Of a stretch of DNA of 64,000 bases, positions 41,694 through 50,742 are shown piece by piece. Position 1 is the first letter of the stretch. Every line of letters begins with the position of its first letter. Made by a program: the position numbers and the translations under genes. The notes below the pieces were generated by a model that saw nothing but the letters and a program-made list of their open reading frames with translations, had not been told where the DNA came from and did not search any database. Source of the DNA: Idiomarina aquatica (GTDB taxonomy: Bacteria; Pseudomonadota; Gammaproteobacteria; Enterobacterales; Alteromonadaceae); NCBI RefSeq assembly GCF_003987185.1, contig NZ_PIPS01000002.1:310001-374000 (forward strand). The letters run 5' to 3'.

Positions 41694-41708
41694 TGTAATT
41701 TAATTACA
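41694..41708. promoter_or_regulatory. HexR-type operator, hexR side
   Basis: TGTAATTTAATTACA is a palindrome that matches the known HexR pattern TGTARTNNNATTACA. It lies 25 bases from the hexR start, so it should mediate autoregulation. Confidence 0.8.
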
Positions 41709-41756
41709 TTAATGTTTGCCATCCTAACGCAAAAGTTGCTAAAGTGTGAATAGAAA

Positions 41757-41771
41757 TGTAGTAAAATTACA
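41757..41771. promoter_or_regulatory. HexR-type operator, zwf side
   Basis: TGTAGTAAAATTACA matches the HexR pattern and overlaps a possible zwf -10 (TAGTAA, 41759-41764, with TTGCTA at 41736-41741, 17 bases upstream). Its centre is 63 bases from the first site. Confidence 0.8.
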
Positions 41772-41800
41772 AAAAAGCCATAGCCCGAGTGGATAAACCA

Positions 41801-43285
41801 ATGACAAAAGACTGCCCAAAGTGTTGTGACATGGTGCTTTTTGGTGCGTTAGGCGACCTCGCCCGACGCAAACTGATACCTGCACTCTATCAACTGGAGA
41901 AAGCGGGACTGATCGCGGCTGACAGTCGTATTGTTGGCGTAGCCCGCGAATCGTTCGAAGCCTCAGAAGTTAATCAGAAGGTTGAGGATATCGTACGGCA
42001 GTTTGTTGCTGCCGATGCCATTGAAACCGATAGTTTGGCGCGCTTTTGTAAACGCTTTCATTTTGTCGCGCTGGATTTTACCGATACCGAAAGTTATCAG
42101 AATCTGGCTACTGTACTGAATACGCAGGCCGCAACTGAGCAAAAACGCCAGCGGATTTACTACCTGGCGACACCGCCGGCACTGTATTCCGCAATTTGTG
42201 CCGGGCTGAGTGAGGTCGGCCTGAACGCCGAACCCGCACGTATCATCCTGGAAAAACCCATTGGTCATAACCTTGCCTCGTCAAAGGAAATCAACGAGCA
42301 CGTGGGTGCGCACTTTAACGAGTCACAAATCTATCGTATTGATCATTATCTGGGTAAGGAAACGGTACTCAACCTACTTGCACTGCGCTTTGCCAACTCA
42401 CTGTTTTCCAATAACTGGGATCACAATGCGGTAGATCACGTGCAGATCACGGCGGCAGAGCAAGTCGGTGTTGAAGGGCGCTGGAGTTACTACGACGACG
42501 CCGGTCAGCTACGGGACATGGTGCAAAATCACTTATTGCAGGTGTTGTCATTAATTGCGATGGAGCCGCCGTCGCGACTGGATGCCGAGAGCATTCGTGA
42601 CGAGAAGTTAAAGGTGCTGAAATCGCTGCGACCGATTAACCACAGCAACAGTCAACAGTTAACGGTGCGTGGTCAGTACACCAGCGGCTTTGCCGGTGAC
42701 AAAAAGGTACCGGGTTATTTAGACGAGCCGAACGCGCGCGAAAACAGCAGTACCGAAACCTTTGTCGCGTTAAAGGCTCATATCGATAACTGGCGTTGGG
42801 CGGGGGTACCATTTTATTTGCGCACCGGAAAGCGAATGCCGGAAAAGCGAAGTGAAGTCGTAATCACCTTCAAAAAACAGCCGCACAATATTTTCCACGA
42901 GACCCTGCCGGATCTTCCCCCGAACAAATTGATCATTCGCTTGCAGCCCGACGAAGGCGTTGAGGTGCAAATGCTGAATAAGATCCCGGGTTTGGGTAAA
43001 CGCATGCAACTTAAGGCGACCACGCTCGACTTAAGTTTTGACGAGACCTTTAAAAAGAAACGTATTGCCGACGCTTATGAACGACTGCTGCTAGAAGTTA
43101 TGCACGGCAACCAGTACCTGTTTGTGCATCGCCAGGAAGTCGAACACGCATGGGATTGGGTCGATAGCATCATCGCCGCCTGGGAAACCACGGAAGCAAC
43201 GCCGAAGCCGTATCCGGCTGGTAGCTGGGGGCCAGTGGCAGCGGTATCTTTATTAGCACAAGACGGCAGAGAATGGGATGAATAA
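41801..43285 (+). CDS. zwf: glucose-6-phosphate 1-dehydrogenase
   Basis: A 494-residue enzyme that oxidises glucose 6-phosphate to 6-phosphogluconolactone. The coenzyme loop FGALGDLARRK and the substrate motif RIDHYLGKE are intact. I prefer ATG 41801; the GTG at 41789 is in frame but poorly placed. It opens a compact operon zwf-pgl-edd-glk-eda that runs away from hexR and is the entry to the Entner-Doudoroff pathway. The stop overlaps the frame of pgl by eight bases if the first pgl ATG is used. Confidence 0.95.
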   Translation: MTKDCPKCCDMVLFGALGDLARRKLIPALYQLEKAGLIAADSRIVGVARESFEASEVNQKVEDIVRQFVAADAIETDSLARFCKRFHFVALDFTDTESYQNLATVLNTQAATEQKRQRIYYLATPPALYSAICAGLSEVGLNAEPARIILEKPIGHNLASSKEINEHVGAHFNESQIYRIDHYLGKETVLNLLALRFANSLFSNNWDHNAVDHVQITAAEQVGVEGRWSYYDDAGQLRDMVQNHLLQVLSLIAMEPPSRLDAESIRDEKLKVLKSLRPINHSNSQQLTVRGQYTSGFAGDKKVPGYLDEPNARENSSTETFVALKAHIDNWRWAGVPFYLRTGKRMPEKRSEVVITFKKQPHNIFHETLPDLPPNKLIIRLQPDEGVEVQMLNKIPGLGKRMQLKATTLDLSFDETFKKKRIADAYERLLLEVMHGNQYLFVHRQEVEHAWDWVDSIIAAWETTEATPKPYPAGSWGPVAAVSLLAQDGREWDE

Positions 43286-43976
43286 CGAGGATATGTCTGT
43301 GAAAACTTTTGAGAGCAACGAGCAACTGTCTGAAACCCTCTGTAAGCAGGTGAGCCACCAGTTGAGCGACGCCATTGCCGAGCGGGGTCATGCGTATTTA
43401 GTGGTTTCCGGCGGTAATACACCCAAACCATTATTTCAGCGTCTGTCGCATACTGACATTGACTGGAAGCATGTCACGGTTTTGCTGGCTGACGAACGCT
43501 GGGTATTGCCTGACTCGAACGACAGTAACGACAAACTGATCAAAACCGTATTGTTAAAGAATAAAGCCGCCAAGGCCAATTACATCACTTTATTCACCGG
43601 CCATGAGCAAGCTGAAAATGCTGCGCCGGTGCTGTCAAAACAGTTGGCAGAGCTGCCACGGTTTGACGTAGTCATTTTGGGCATGGGCGATGATGGACAT
43701 ACGGCCTCGTTGTTTCCGGACTGCGCTGAACTGGAACAGGGGCTGCACACGGATGAAGCCGTTATCGCAACGCACCCAACCCGTGCGCCCTATGCCCGTG
43801 TCAGCCTGACCAAATCGCGACTGCTCAACAGTCAGCATATTTATGTACACTTCTGCGGTGAGAAAAAACTGCAGGTGTTTAAACAAATTGAAGCAAACCA
43901 ACAGCCGGCGTTGCCGTTAGGGGAATTTGTACAGCAACAGGCTGTCCCTACGGAAGTTTATTACAGCGCTGCTTAG
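43278..43976 (+). CDS. pgl: 6-phosphogluconolactonase
   Basis: A protein of up to 232 residues of the DevB-type lactonase family. Motifs: VVSGGNTPKPLFQ, LADERWVLPDSNDSN and GMGDDGHTASLFP (active-site loop with His). It hydrolyses 6-phosphogluconolactone. The start is uncertain: ATG 43278 overlaps zwf, ATG 43293 follows GAGG too closely, and GTG 43299 has GAGG at an ideal eight-base spacing. The edd start follows seven bases after the stop with AGGAGG. Confidence 0.93.
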   Translation: MNNEDMSVKTFESNEQLSETLCKQVSHQLSDAIAERGHAYLVVSGGNTPKPLFQRLSHTDIDWKHVTVLLADERWVLPDSNDSNDKLIKTVLLKNKAAKANYITLFTGHEQAENAAPVLSKQLAELPRFDVVILGMGDDGHTASLFPDCAELEQGLHTDEAVIATHPTRAPYARVSLTKSRLLNSQHIYVHFCGEKKLQVFKQIEANQQPALPLGEFVQQQAVPTEVYYSAA

Positions 43977-43982
43977 GAGGTT

Positions 43983-45824
43983 ATGATGAACCCAACGGTT
44001 GAAGCCGTAACGCAACGAATCGAACAGCGCAGTGCCGCGACGCGCCGTGACTATCTGGCGCGCATGGCTGCCGCGCGCAAAAAAGGGCCGCACCGCGGAG
44101 CCTTGTCTTGCGGTAACCTGGCCCACGGCTTTGCCGCGTGTGGCAAAGAGGAAAAACAGGAACTGCGCAGTCTGATCAAAGCCAATATCGGCATTGTTAC
44201 TGCGTATAACGACATGTTATCGGCGCACCAGCCGTACCACGATTACCCGGATAAAATTAAGCAAGCGATTCGAGAGGTTGGCAGCGTTGCGCAAGTGGCC
44301 GGCGGCGTGCCGGCAATGTGTGACGGTGTGACTCAGGGCCAACCCGGCATGGATTTAAGCCTGCTCAGCCGTGATGTCATTGCCATGGCCAGTGCCGTGA
44401 GTTTGTCACATAACATGTTCGACGGCGGCCTGATGCTGGGGATCTGTGACAAAATCGTACCGGGCTTGTTGATTTCGGCATTGAGTTTTGGTCATCTGCC
44501 GTTTATTTTCGTTCCGGCAGGGCCGATGCCGTCCGGTATTCCTAACAAAGAAAAAGCGCGCATTCGCGAACTTTACGCCGAAGGCAAAGTGGGTAAAGAT
44601 CAGTTGTTGGACGCAGAAGCGGCGTCATATCACAGTGCCGGTACCTGCACCTTCTATGGCACGGCGAACTCTAACCAGTTAGTGGTCGAATTAATGGGGC
44701 TGCACCTGCCGGGCTCATCCTTTGTCAATCCGGGCAGTGAACTGCGCGAGCAACTGACTCGCGCCGCCGCACAACATGTAACACGTATTACGGATCTGGG
44801 CAGTGATTATCGCCCAATCAGCGAAATCGTGACCGCAAAAAGTCTGGTCAATGGCATCGTCGGCTTGCTGGCAACCGGCGGCTCAACCAATCACACCATG
44901 CACATCATTGCCATCGCCCGAGCTGCCGGCTATTTGATTAACTGGAGTGACTTCGAGGAATTGTCCTCGGTAACACCGATGTTGACGCGTATTTATCCGA
45001 ACGGGCAGGCTGACATCAACTATTTCCAGCGTGCGGGTGGTATGGCATTTCTTACTCGCGAACTGCGCGATGCCGGGTTGTTACACAACGACGTTGAAAC
45101 GGTTGTAGGTCGTGGTCTTGATATGTACACCAAACGACCGACCTTGGACGATGACGGGAAATTAACCTGGGTAGAAGTGGGTCAGGAGTCGCTCGATGAC
45201 GACGTGCTTCGGCCTTGTAGCCGACCGTTCAGTGATCACGGCGGCCTCAAAGTGCTGGACGGCAATTTAGGCCGCGCGGTGATCAAAACCTCATCCTTGC
45301 CGGAAGACATTGAGCCGGTAACGGCACCGGCGGTGGTGTTTACCGACCAGCATGATCTCGATGCGGCGTTTAAAGCGGGCAAACTCGATAAGGACTGTGT
45401 GGTCGTGGTGAAGTATCAGGGACCTAAAGCCATCGGCATGCCTGAACTGCATAAACTGACGCCGCCACTGAGCGTCCTGCAACAGCGTGGCTATAAAGTG
45501 GCGCTGGTTACGGATGGACGTATGTCCGGTGCATCGGGTAAAGTGCCTGCTGCCATTCACGTTACCCCGGAAGCGGTCGACGGTGGGCTTATCGCGAAAG
45601 TACGCGACGGTGATAGGGTGAAGGTGGACTTCCTTACCGGCGAACTGTCGTTATTAGTCGATGAGCAGGAATTGGCACAACGTGAACCAGAAAGTATTGA
45701 TTTAAGCGACAGCCATTTTGGCATGGGACGCGAACTTTTTGGTAACCTACGCGCCAGTTTCAGCGGTGCAGAACAGGGCGCCAGTGTCTTATTTAAGGAA
45801 GATTCAGAATATGGTGAGCAGTGA
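43983..45824 (+). CDS. edd: 6-phosphogluconate dehydratase
   Basis: A 613-residue iron-sulfur dehydratase of the IlvD/Edd family, converting 6-phosphogluconate to 2-keto-3-deoxy-6-phosphogluconate. Candidate cluster Cys lie in [23 protein letters not shown] and [31 protein letters not shown] near the C-terminus is typical. AGGAGG stands just before two consecutive ATG codons (43983 and 43986). The end overlaps the glk start by 14 bases, so these genes are translationally coupled. Confidence 0.95.
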   Translation: MMNPTVEAVTQRIEQRSAATRRDYLARMAAARKKGPHRGALSCGNLAHGFAACGKEEKQELRSLIKANIGIVTAYNDMLSAHQPYHDYPDKIKQAIREVGSVAQVAGGVPAMCDGVTQGQPGMDLSLLSRDVIAMASAVSLSHNMFDGGLMLGICDKIVPGLLISALSFGHLPFIFVPAGPMPSGIPNKEKARIRELYAEGKVGKDQLLDAEAASYHSAGTCTFYGTANSNQLVVELMGLHLPGSSFVNPGSELREQLTRAAAQHVTRITDLGSDYRPISEIVTAKSLVNGIVGLLATGGSTNHTMHIIAIARAAGYLINWSDFEELSSVTPMLTRIYPNGQADINYFQRAGGMAFLTRELRDAGLLHNDVETVVGRGLDMYTKRPTLDDDGKLTWVEVGQESLDDDVLRPCSRPFSDHGGLKVLDGNLGRAVIKTSSLPEDIEPVTAPAVVFTDQHDLDAAFKAGKLDKDCVVVVKYQGPKAIGMPELHKLTPPLSVLQQRGYKVALVTDGRMSGASGKVPAAIHVTPEAVDGGLIAKVRDGDRVKVDFLTGELSLLVDEQELAQREPESIDLSDSHFGMGRELFGNLRASFSGAEQGASVLFKEDSEYGEQ

Positions 45825-46815
45825 ACATACGCCTCCAAGCGAGGGCTTTGCGGTAGTAGCGGATATCGGTGGTACCAACGCCCGCTTTGGACGCATTTGT
45901 TTAAGTACCTTTGAGATGGACCGGATTCAGGTATTCCCTTGTGCGGAATACCTGAACCTGACCGATGCGATGATCGCCTACCGCGAGCAGCAACAAGTGG
46001 CGTTGGAGCATGTAGCCATTGCCATCGCCTGTCCGGCTGAAGGCGATGCGATTCAGATGACCAATCATCACTGGCAATTTTCGGTTGAGGGCACCAAACG
46101 CGCACTGGGGCTGAAAAGCTTTATTGTGTTAAATGATTTTGCGGCCGCCGCCATGAGCCTGGTGACGCTGGATAAAAGCGAGCAGAAAAAAATTGGTGGC
46201 GGTGCTAAGCAGGACGATGCGCCGAAAGCGGTTTTGGGTGCTGGTACCGGGCTGGGTGTCGGGCATTTGATCACACTCCCCGGTGGCGATGTAATGCCAT
46301 TACCGGGCGAGGGTGGGCATGCCGACTGGGCACCGATTAACGATAAAGAATGGGCAATATACGAGTTTCTGTCGCGTCGTTTTGACGGTCGGGTATCGGC
46401 GGAACGGGTGTTGTCCGGGCCAGGGCTGGAGAATCTGTACCAGGCCATTGCGGCGTATCACGACCGCGCGGTTCCGCCGTTGCGGGCAAAAACCATTGGC
46501 GCTCGTGCACTCAGTGCCTGTGACGCGATTGCTGTCGAGGCGGTCGAGCAATTTTTTGCCAGTTTAGGCAGCTTTGCCGGCAATCTTGCACTGACGCTGA
46601 ATACCCGCGGTGGCGTTTACATCGCTGGTGGTGTGGTGCCTAAGTTGTTGCCATTGATGGCGGCGTCTGAGTTTCGTGCGCGATTTGAACAAAAAGGGCG
46701 GTTCTGTAACCTCGCCGAGTCCATCCCATGTTATGTGATTACCGCAGAGCATGCCGGTATGCGCGGTGTTGCGCAGTATTTAAAACAACGCTTACAGCAA
46801 CGTCAAAAATCATAG
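45811..46815 (+). CDS. glk: glucokinase
   Basis: A 334-residue ATP-dependent kinase of the bacterial glucokinase family. The N-terminal phosphate loop [11 protein letters not shown], the substrate-binding LNDFAAAAM and the GAGTGLGVG motif are present. It phosphorylates free glucose arriving through the GluP-type porter or released by the GH1 enzyme, which feeds zwf. ATG 45811 lies inside the end of edd, with AAGGA twelve bases upstream; the frame continues upstream only because it overlaps edd. eda follows 13 bases after the stop. Confidence 0.93.
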   Translation: MVSSEHTPPSEGFAVVADIGGTNARFGRICLSTFEMDRIQVFPCAEYLNLTDAMIAYREQQQVALEHVAIAIACPAEGDAIQMTNHHWQFSVEGTKRALGLKSFIVLNDFAAAAMSLVTLDKSEQKKIGGGAKQDDAPKAVLGAGTGLGVGHLITLPGGDVMPLPGEGGHADWAPINDKEWAIYEFLSRRFDGRVSAERVLSGPGLENLYQAIAAYHDRAVPPLRAKTIGARALSACDAIAVEAVEQFFASLGSFAGNLALTLNTRGGVYIAGGVVPKLLPLMAASEFRARFEQKGRFCNLAESIPCYVITAEHAGMRGVAQYLKQRLQQRQKS

Positions 46816-46828
46816 GAAAGTAAAACAG

Positions 46829-47383
46829 ATGACATTAACGGCTAAAGATATTTTTGCGCGCGCAACCATCATTCCAGTGATGACCGTGGACAACGTGGAG
46901 AGTGCGGTAGAGCTTGGCCGCAAGCTTTACAAACAGGGCTTTGAAGTGCTCGAGGTAACGTTGCGGACGTCGGCGGCAATTCATGCCATCGAAGAAATGC
47001 GTCGCGAATTGCCTCACGCGCTGGTGGGGGCCGGCACGGTGCTTAACGACGAGCAACTGCAATCGGTGATTGCCGCCGGCGCGCAATTTGCGATTAGCCC
47101 AGGGGCTACTGATGCCTTGCTAAAAGCAGGCGCTGCTGCAGACATCCCATTGATCCCGGGCGTGGCGACGGTGTCCGAGGCTATGAACGGTATGCAGTAT
47201 GGCTACACAGAATTCAAGTTGTTCCCGGCCGAAGCCGTTGGCGGTGTTAAATTGCTAAAGGCCATCAGCGCACCGCTCGCAGACATCACTTTCTGCCCCA
47301 CCGGTGGCATCAACGAAGCCAACTATAAAGACTACCTCGCGTTGCCGAACGTAGCCTGCGTCGGCGGTAGCTGGATCATCTGA
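46829..47383 (+). CDS. eda: KDPG aldolase, C-terminally truncated
   Basis: A 184-residue class I aldolase that splits 2-keto-3-deoxy-6-phosphogluconate into pyruvate and glyceraldehyde 3-phosphate. The catalytic Glu (LEVTLRT) and Schiff-base Lys (EFKLFPAEA) and the phosphate-binding CPTGGI are all present. Homologues run to about 205-215 residues, with a final helix after GGSW-(M/L)VP. Here the frame ends right after GGSWII, and five bases later a paired REP-like hairpin begins. About 25 residues therefore seem lost. The barrel and active site are complete, so activity is possible; loss or weakening is also possible. It is the last gene of the zwf operon. Confidence 0.88.
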   Translation: MTLTAKDIFARATIIPVMTVDNVESAVELGRKLYKQGFEVLEVTLRTSAAIHAIEEMRRELPHALVGAGTVLNDEQLQSVIAAGAQFAISPGATDALLKAGAAADIPLIPGVATVSEAMNGMQYGYTEFKLFPAEAVGGVKLLKAISAPLADITFCPTGGINEANYKDYLALPNVACVGGSWII

Positions 47384-47387
47384 CACT

Positions 47388-47444
47388 GCGTGCGCCGAAG
47401 GCGCACGCTACAATCCGGCTGTTAGCGTGCGCCTTCGGCGCACG
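47388..47444. repeat. paired, inverted REP-like hairpins (BIME-like) between eda and a DMT gene
   Basis: Two nearly perfect hairpins in opposite orientation: stem 47388-47396/47400-47408 with a GAA loop, and 47425-47433/47437-47444 with a TTC loop. The 23-base unit at 47388-47410 is the reverse complement of 47423-47445 except for one base, with a 12-base centre. Read on the minus strand the first unit has the GTAG head of REP elements (47408-47411). The pair fills the space between the eda stop and the stop of the convergent DMT gene and may also end transcription. Confidence 0.75.
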
Positions 47445-48284
47445 TTAGGCTCGCGACTTAAGCGTCAGCAAAGTCAGCGGTACCACAATCAGCAGGCTGC
47501 CGATGTAAAAACGGGCGTCAGGCTGTTCGGCGAAGAACAACATACCGAGCAGCACTGCTCCTATCAAGCCGGTGTATTCAGCACTGGTTACCTTATTGCT
47601 CTCTGCTGCCCGATAGGCGTAAACGCAAGTCCCTGCATAGATCATGGCGAACAGACTTGAGCCTATCGCAATCATAAAGGTATTCCGATCAAACGCAGCG
47701 CCCTCAACGATCGCTAACACAGTAGCGGTCGGGACACCCAACAAATTGGTTAGGTATAAGGTATCGATAATGCCGTGTTCGGTCGGCAGCTTTTTAATCA
47801 GCAGGTTGTTCAACGCTAACGTGGTTGCCGCGATCAATGCCGCTAATGCAAAAATATTTGCCGAGGTGGGATTAATGATGACCAGAACACCCACCATGCC
47901 AAGCGCGGCGGTCGCCAGCGATAGCACCGTCACCTTTTCCTTGAACAGCCACCGCGCCAACACCACGGTAATGACCGGCGCCGCGTAGAAAATGGCGTTA
48001 GCCGTCGCAAGCGGCAACGTGGTCAGGGAAATCACCATAAAAACCGTGCCCAGCAGAAAAATATGCGCGCGCGTTGCGTGCCAACGTAACTTTTTGGGCA
48101 ACAAAGGGCGCTTGAAAAACAGCATGACCGGTAACAGCATCAATGTGGCACTTAACTGGCGGTACAGCACAAATTGAAAGGGGGCTTCAAAACCGTCCAA
48201 TAATTTGATCAACGAGTCCGATAGAATCACCACGTTATTGCCCAGCACTAACAGCAAAATAGCCCACACCAATGAACGATCCAT
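47445..48284 (-). CDS. DMT-superfamily (EamA) transporter
   Basis: A 279-residue membrane protein with ten hydrophobic helices arranged as two EamA repeats. A short hydrophilic loop (FFKRPLLPKKLRWHATR) separates helices in the first half. Members export amino acids, metabolites or drugs; the substrate here is unknown. It is divergent from a LysR-family gene 113 bases away, a common layout in which the regulator controls the exporter. Its stop codon abuts the REP-like pair. Confidence 0.85.
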   Translation of the reverse strand: MDRSLVWAILLLVLGNNVVILSDSLIKLLDGFEAPFQFVLYRQLSATLMLLPVMLFFKRPLLPKKLRWHATRAHIFLLGTVFMVISLTTLPLATANAIFYAAPVITVVLARWLFKEKVTVLSLATAALGMVGVLVIINPTSANIFALAALIAATTLALNNLLIKKLPTEHGIIDTLYLTNLLGVPTATVLAIVEGAAFDRNTFMIAIGSSLFAMIYAGTCVYAYRAAESNKVTSAEYTGLIGAVLLGMLFFAEQPDARFYIGSLLIVVPLTLLTLKSRA

Positions 48285-48360
48285 AGCCTTACCTCCTTGA
48301 CTGCACTCACTAGCTCTTGCATGGACCGGTATTTTAGGTCAGCCTAGTTATTAACTAAAA

Positions 48361-48373
48361 TGATATATAATCA
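48361..48373. promoter_or_regulatory. candidate LysR-type binding site
   Basis: TGAT-N5-ATCA has the T-N11-A shape bound by LysR-type regulators. It lies 24 bases ahead of the LysR gene and contains a TATAAT (48365-48370) that could be the -10 of the regulator promoter. Confidence 0.4.
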
Positions 48374-48397
48374 TTAATGCATGAGGTACTTAGATAG

Positions 48398-49291
48398 ATG
48401 AGTTTACCCCTCAGAGCCATTCATTATTTTGTGGAAGTTGCGCGTTGCGAGAGTTTTTCGAAAGCGGCAGCGCGGCTCCATGTTTCGCAGAGTGCAGTAA
48501 GCCATCAGGTACGCTTGTTGGAGCAACAGTTAGGGGCCGAGTTGTTTGTCCGGCGAGGGCGGCAAATATTGCTCTCGGCGGTGGGGGAAAGTTATTTTAA
48601 CGACGTCGCTAACGCGATGAACAGCATCGAACACGCGACCCGCAATCTTAAGCAGGACGACTCACGCCAGTTGCGTCTGGCGGTGCATGGTTCGCTGGCG
48701 GTAAAATGGCTGATTCCAGCCCTTGACGATTTTCGTGAACGTTACCCGAATGTCGAGCTGACGCTGCAAATGCTTACTCAGGATGGTCATTTTGACAGTC
48801 GGTGGGCGGATTGTTTTATCACAACAATGCCGCCGGGTTCTGGTTTTGTCCGTTACCATTTATACGATGAAACGCTAAAGCCTTATTGTTCCAAGGCGCT
48901 TTGGAACGAGGCCAGTCGCCTGACAGAGGTCGCCGAGCTGACGCGTTTCCCGCTGCTGTCAGCGATTTCCGCCTTTGCCAGTGGTCAGCCCGGAACTGAC
49001 TGGGAGCGCTGGTTTGAAAAAGCGGGAGTGAGGTTACCGCGCACCGCAAAAGTTCATCACTTTAGTCATTTGCTGCTCGCGGCTGAAGCGGCTAAGTACG
49101 GACAGGGTATTGCGCTGCTCAATGAGTTTATGACAACCCGACAGGAGCGCGCAGAAAGCCTTTTCGAGTTGCCGTTTCATGGTATTCGGACCGACGATAG
49201 TTTTTACTTTGTGTACGCTTCAGCCAGTGGTAAACACCCAGGCTTACGGGCACTCGGCGACTGGCTGGTGGCGTTGTGCAAAAACCGCTGA
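48398..49291 (+). CDS. LysR-family transcriptional regulator (GcvA-like)
   Basis: A 297-residue regulator with an N-terminal winged helix (ESFSKAAARLHVSQSAVSHQ and following RLLEQQLGAELFVR) and a C-terminal periplasmic-binding-like effector domain. The start LRAIHYFVEVARCESF resembles GcvA/AmpR-type members. It is divergent from the DMT exporter gene and probably regulates it. The downstream dbpA gene converges on it with 12 bases between. Confidence 0.88.
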   Translation: MSLPLRAIHYFVEVARCESFSKAAARLHVSQSAVSHQVRLLEQQLGAELFVRRGRQILLSAVGESYFNDVANAMNSIEHATRNLKQDDSRQLRLAVHGSLAVKWLIPALDDFRERYPNVELTLQMLTQDGHFDSRWADCFITTMPPGSGFVRYHLYDETLKPYCSKALWNEASRLTEVAELTRFPLLSAISAFASGQPGTDWERWFEKAGVRLPRTAKVHHFSHLLLAAEAAKYGQGIALLNEFMTTRQERAESLFELPFHGIRTDDSFYFVYASASGKHPGLRALGDWLVALCKNR

Positions 49292-49303
49292 GAGCGCTTC
49301 TGC

Positions 49304-50695
49304 TCACAGCCGTTTTGCGCGAAAACGTCGGCCTTTGATCTTATTATTAGCGATAAGCTCAAGCGCCTGTGATGCAAGGGCTGTGTTAACGGCGACAAAG
49401 GCAAAGGTACTGGCGACCTTTATGCGACCAATATCGGTTGCTTGTAATACATTGTCCTTAGTCAGGGCGCCGACAATATCACCCGGGCGCAATTTGTCTT
49501 TCTTGCCGCCACTTATCTGCAGTGTTGCCATGTTCGCGCGCAACGGCTTACCCATGCTCAGCTCAGGCAGCGGCATCAGTGTAATCGGTGCCGTTAAATG
49601 GTCTTCCAGCAACCTTAACTTGTAATCATCTTGCGCAGTGACCAAAGTTATCGCCAGACCTTTGTGACCGGCGCGGCCGGTGCGGCCGATACGGTGCGTA
49701 TGGGTATCGGTGTCATGGGCCATAGCAACGTTGATGACCAAATCCAGTTCAGCAATATCCAGTCCGCGGGCGGCGACATCGGTTGCCACCAGCACCCTTG
49801 CGCTAGCGTTGCTAAACTGCACAATGGCTTGAACGCGATCCTTTTGCTCCAGCTCTCCATGCAGCGCCAGGACACTGAATTTACACGCTTTCAGCTCGTC
49901 GTAAATGGCATTTACCTGCTTTTTGGTATTACAAAAAACCAGACAGTTTTGCGGCCGATGGTGGCTCAGCAACGCCATCACGGCAACATCGGCATCTGCT
50001 TCAGTGGTGAGCGAATAAAAGCGTTGTTCAATGTCCGGCCGGGTCTGTTGCTGTAACGCATTAATGGTGACGGAGCGGTGGGTGACCCGGCGTGCCAGGG
50101 CGGCGATATTGTCCGGATAGGTGGCACTGAATAACAGCGTCTGCCGTGCCCTTGGAAGTTGTTCAACAATGGCGTTGAGACTGTCCTGAAAGCCCATTTC
50201 CAACATCCGGTCAGCTTCGTCCAGCACCAGCGTCGTTAGCGCGTTCAGTTCCAGGTGCTGTTGTTGAAGGTGATCGAGTACACGACCGGGCGTGCCGACC
50301 AGAATATGGGCACCGGAGGCCAGCGAGTTGATCTGCACCCGCGCCGGCTCGCCGCCGCACAAACTGAGCAATTTAACGTTGGCCATGCCCTTGGCGAGAC
50401 GACGAATCTCATCACCGACCTGATGCGCCAGTTCGCGAGTAGGGCAGAGTACCAGAGCCTGCGGCGAAAAATTTTTGACATCCAGTTTGTTCAGTAACGT
50501 AAGGGCAAATGCGGTGGTTTTGCCTGAGCCGGTACTGGCTTGTACCACCGCATCGGTGTTCGCCAGAGTGACCGGTAAACTTAGCGCCTGCACAGGGGTC
50601 ATGGAGTGGTAGCCAATGTCGTCCAGTTGGGACAACAACGCCGGCGCTAAGCTTAGCTGGTTAAAGCCAATTGATTCAGGGGTCTGTTCGGACAT
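49304..50695 (-). CDS. dbpA: ATP-dependent RNA helicase DbpA
   Basis: A 463-residue DEAD-box helicase. The Q motif (SMTPVQALSLP), Walker A (ASTGSGKTT), DEAD box (VLDEADRMLEMGF), SAT and HRIGRTGRAG are all intact. The last 75 residues form the DbpA RNA-binding domain, with DKLRPGDIVGALT and the final KGRRFRAKRL, which targets the enzyme to hairpin 92 of 23S rRNA for large-subunit assembly. This domain separates it from other DEAD-box proteins. It lies 47 bases downstream of the serine hydrolase gene on the same strand. Confidence 0.95.
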   Translation of the reverse strand: MSEQTPESIGFNQLSLAPALLSQLDDIGYHSMTPVQALSLPVTLANTDAVVQASTGSGKTTAFALTLLNKLDVKNFSPQALVLCPTRELAHQVGDEIRRLAKGMANVKLLSLCGGEPARVQINSLASGAHILVGTPGRVLDHLQQQHLELNALTTLVLDEADRMLEMGFQDSLNAIVEQLPRARQTLLFSATYPDNIAALARRVTHRSVTINALQQQTRPDIEQRFYSLTTEADADVAVMALLSHHRPQNCLVFCNTKKQVNAIYDELKACKFSVLALHGELEQKDRVQAIVQFSNASARVLVATDVAARGLDIAELDLVINVAMAHDTDTHTHRIGRTGRAGHKGLAITLVTAQDDYKLRLLEDHLTAPITLMPLPELSMGKPLRANMATLQISGGKKDKLRPGDIVGALTKDNVLQATDIGRIKVASTFAFVAVNTALASQALELIANNKIKGRRFRAKRL

Positions 50696-50742
50696 GTTAG
50701 ATCGCGTATATAAGGAAGGAAACGACCCCTATTGTATCAGTA

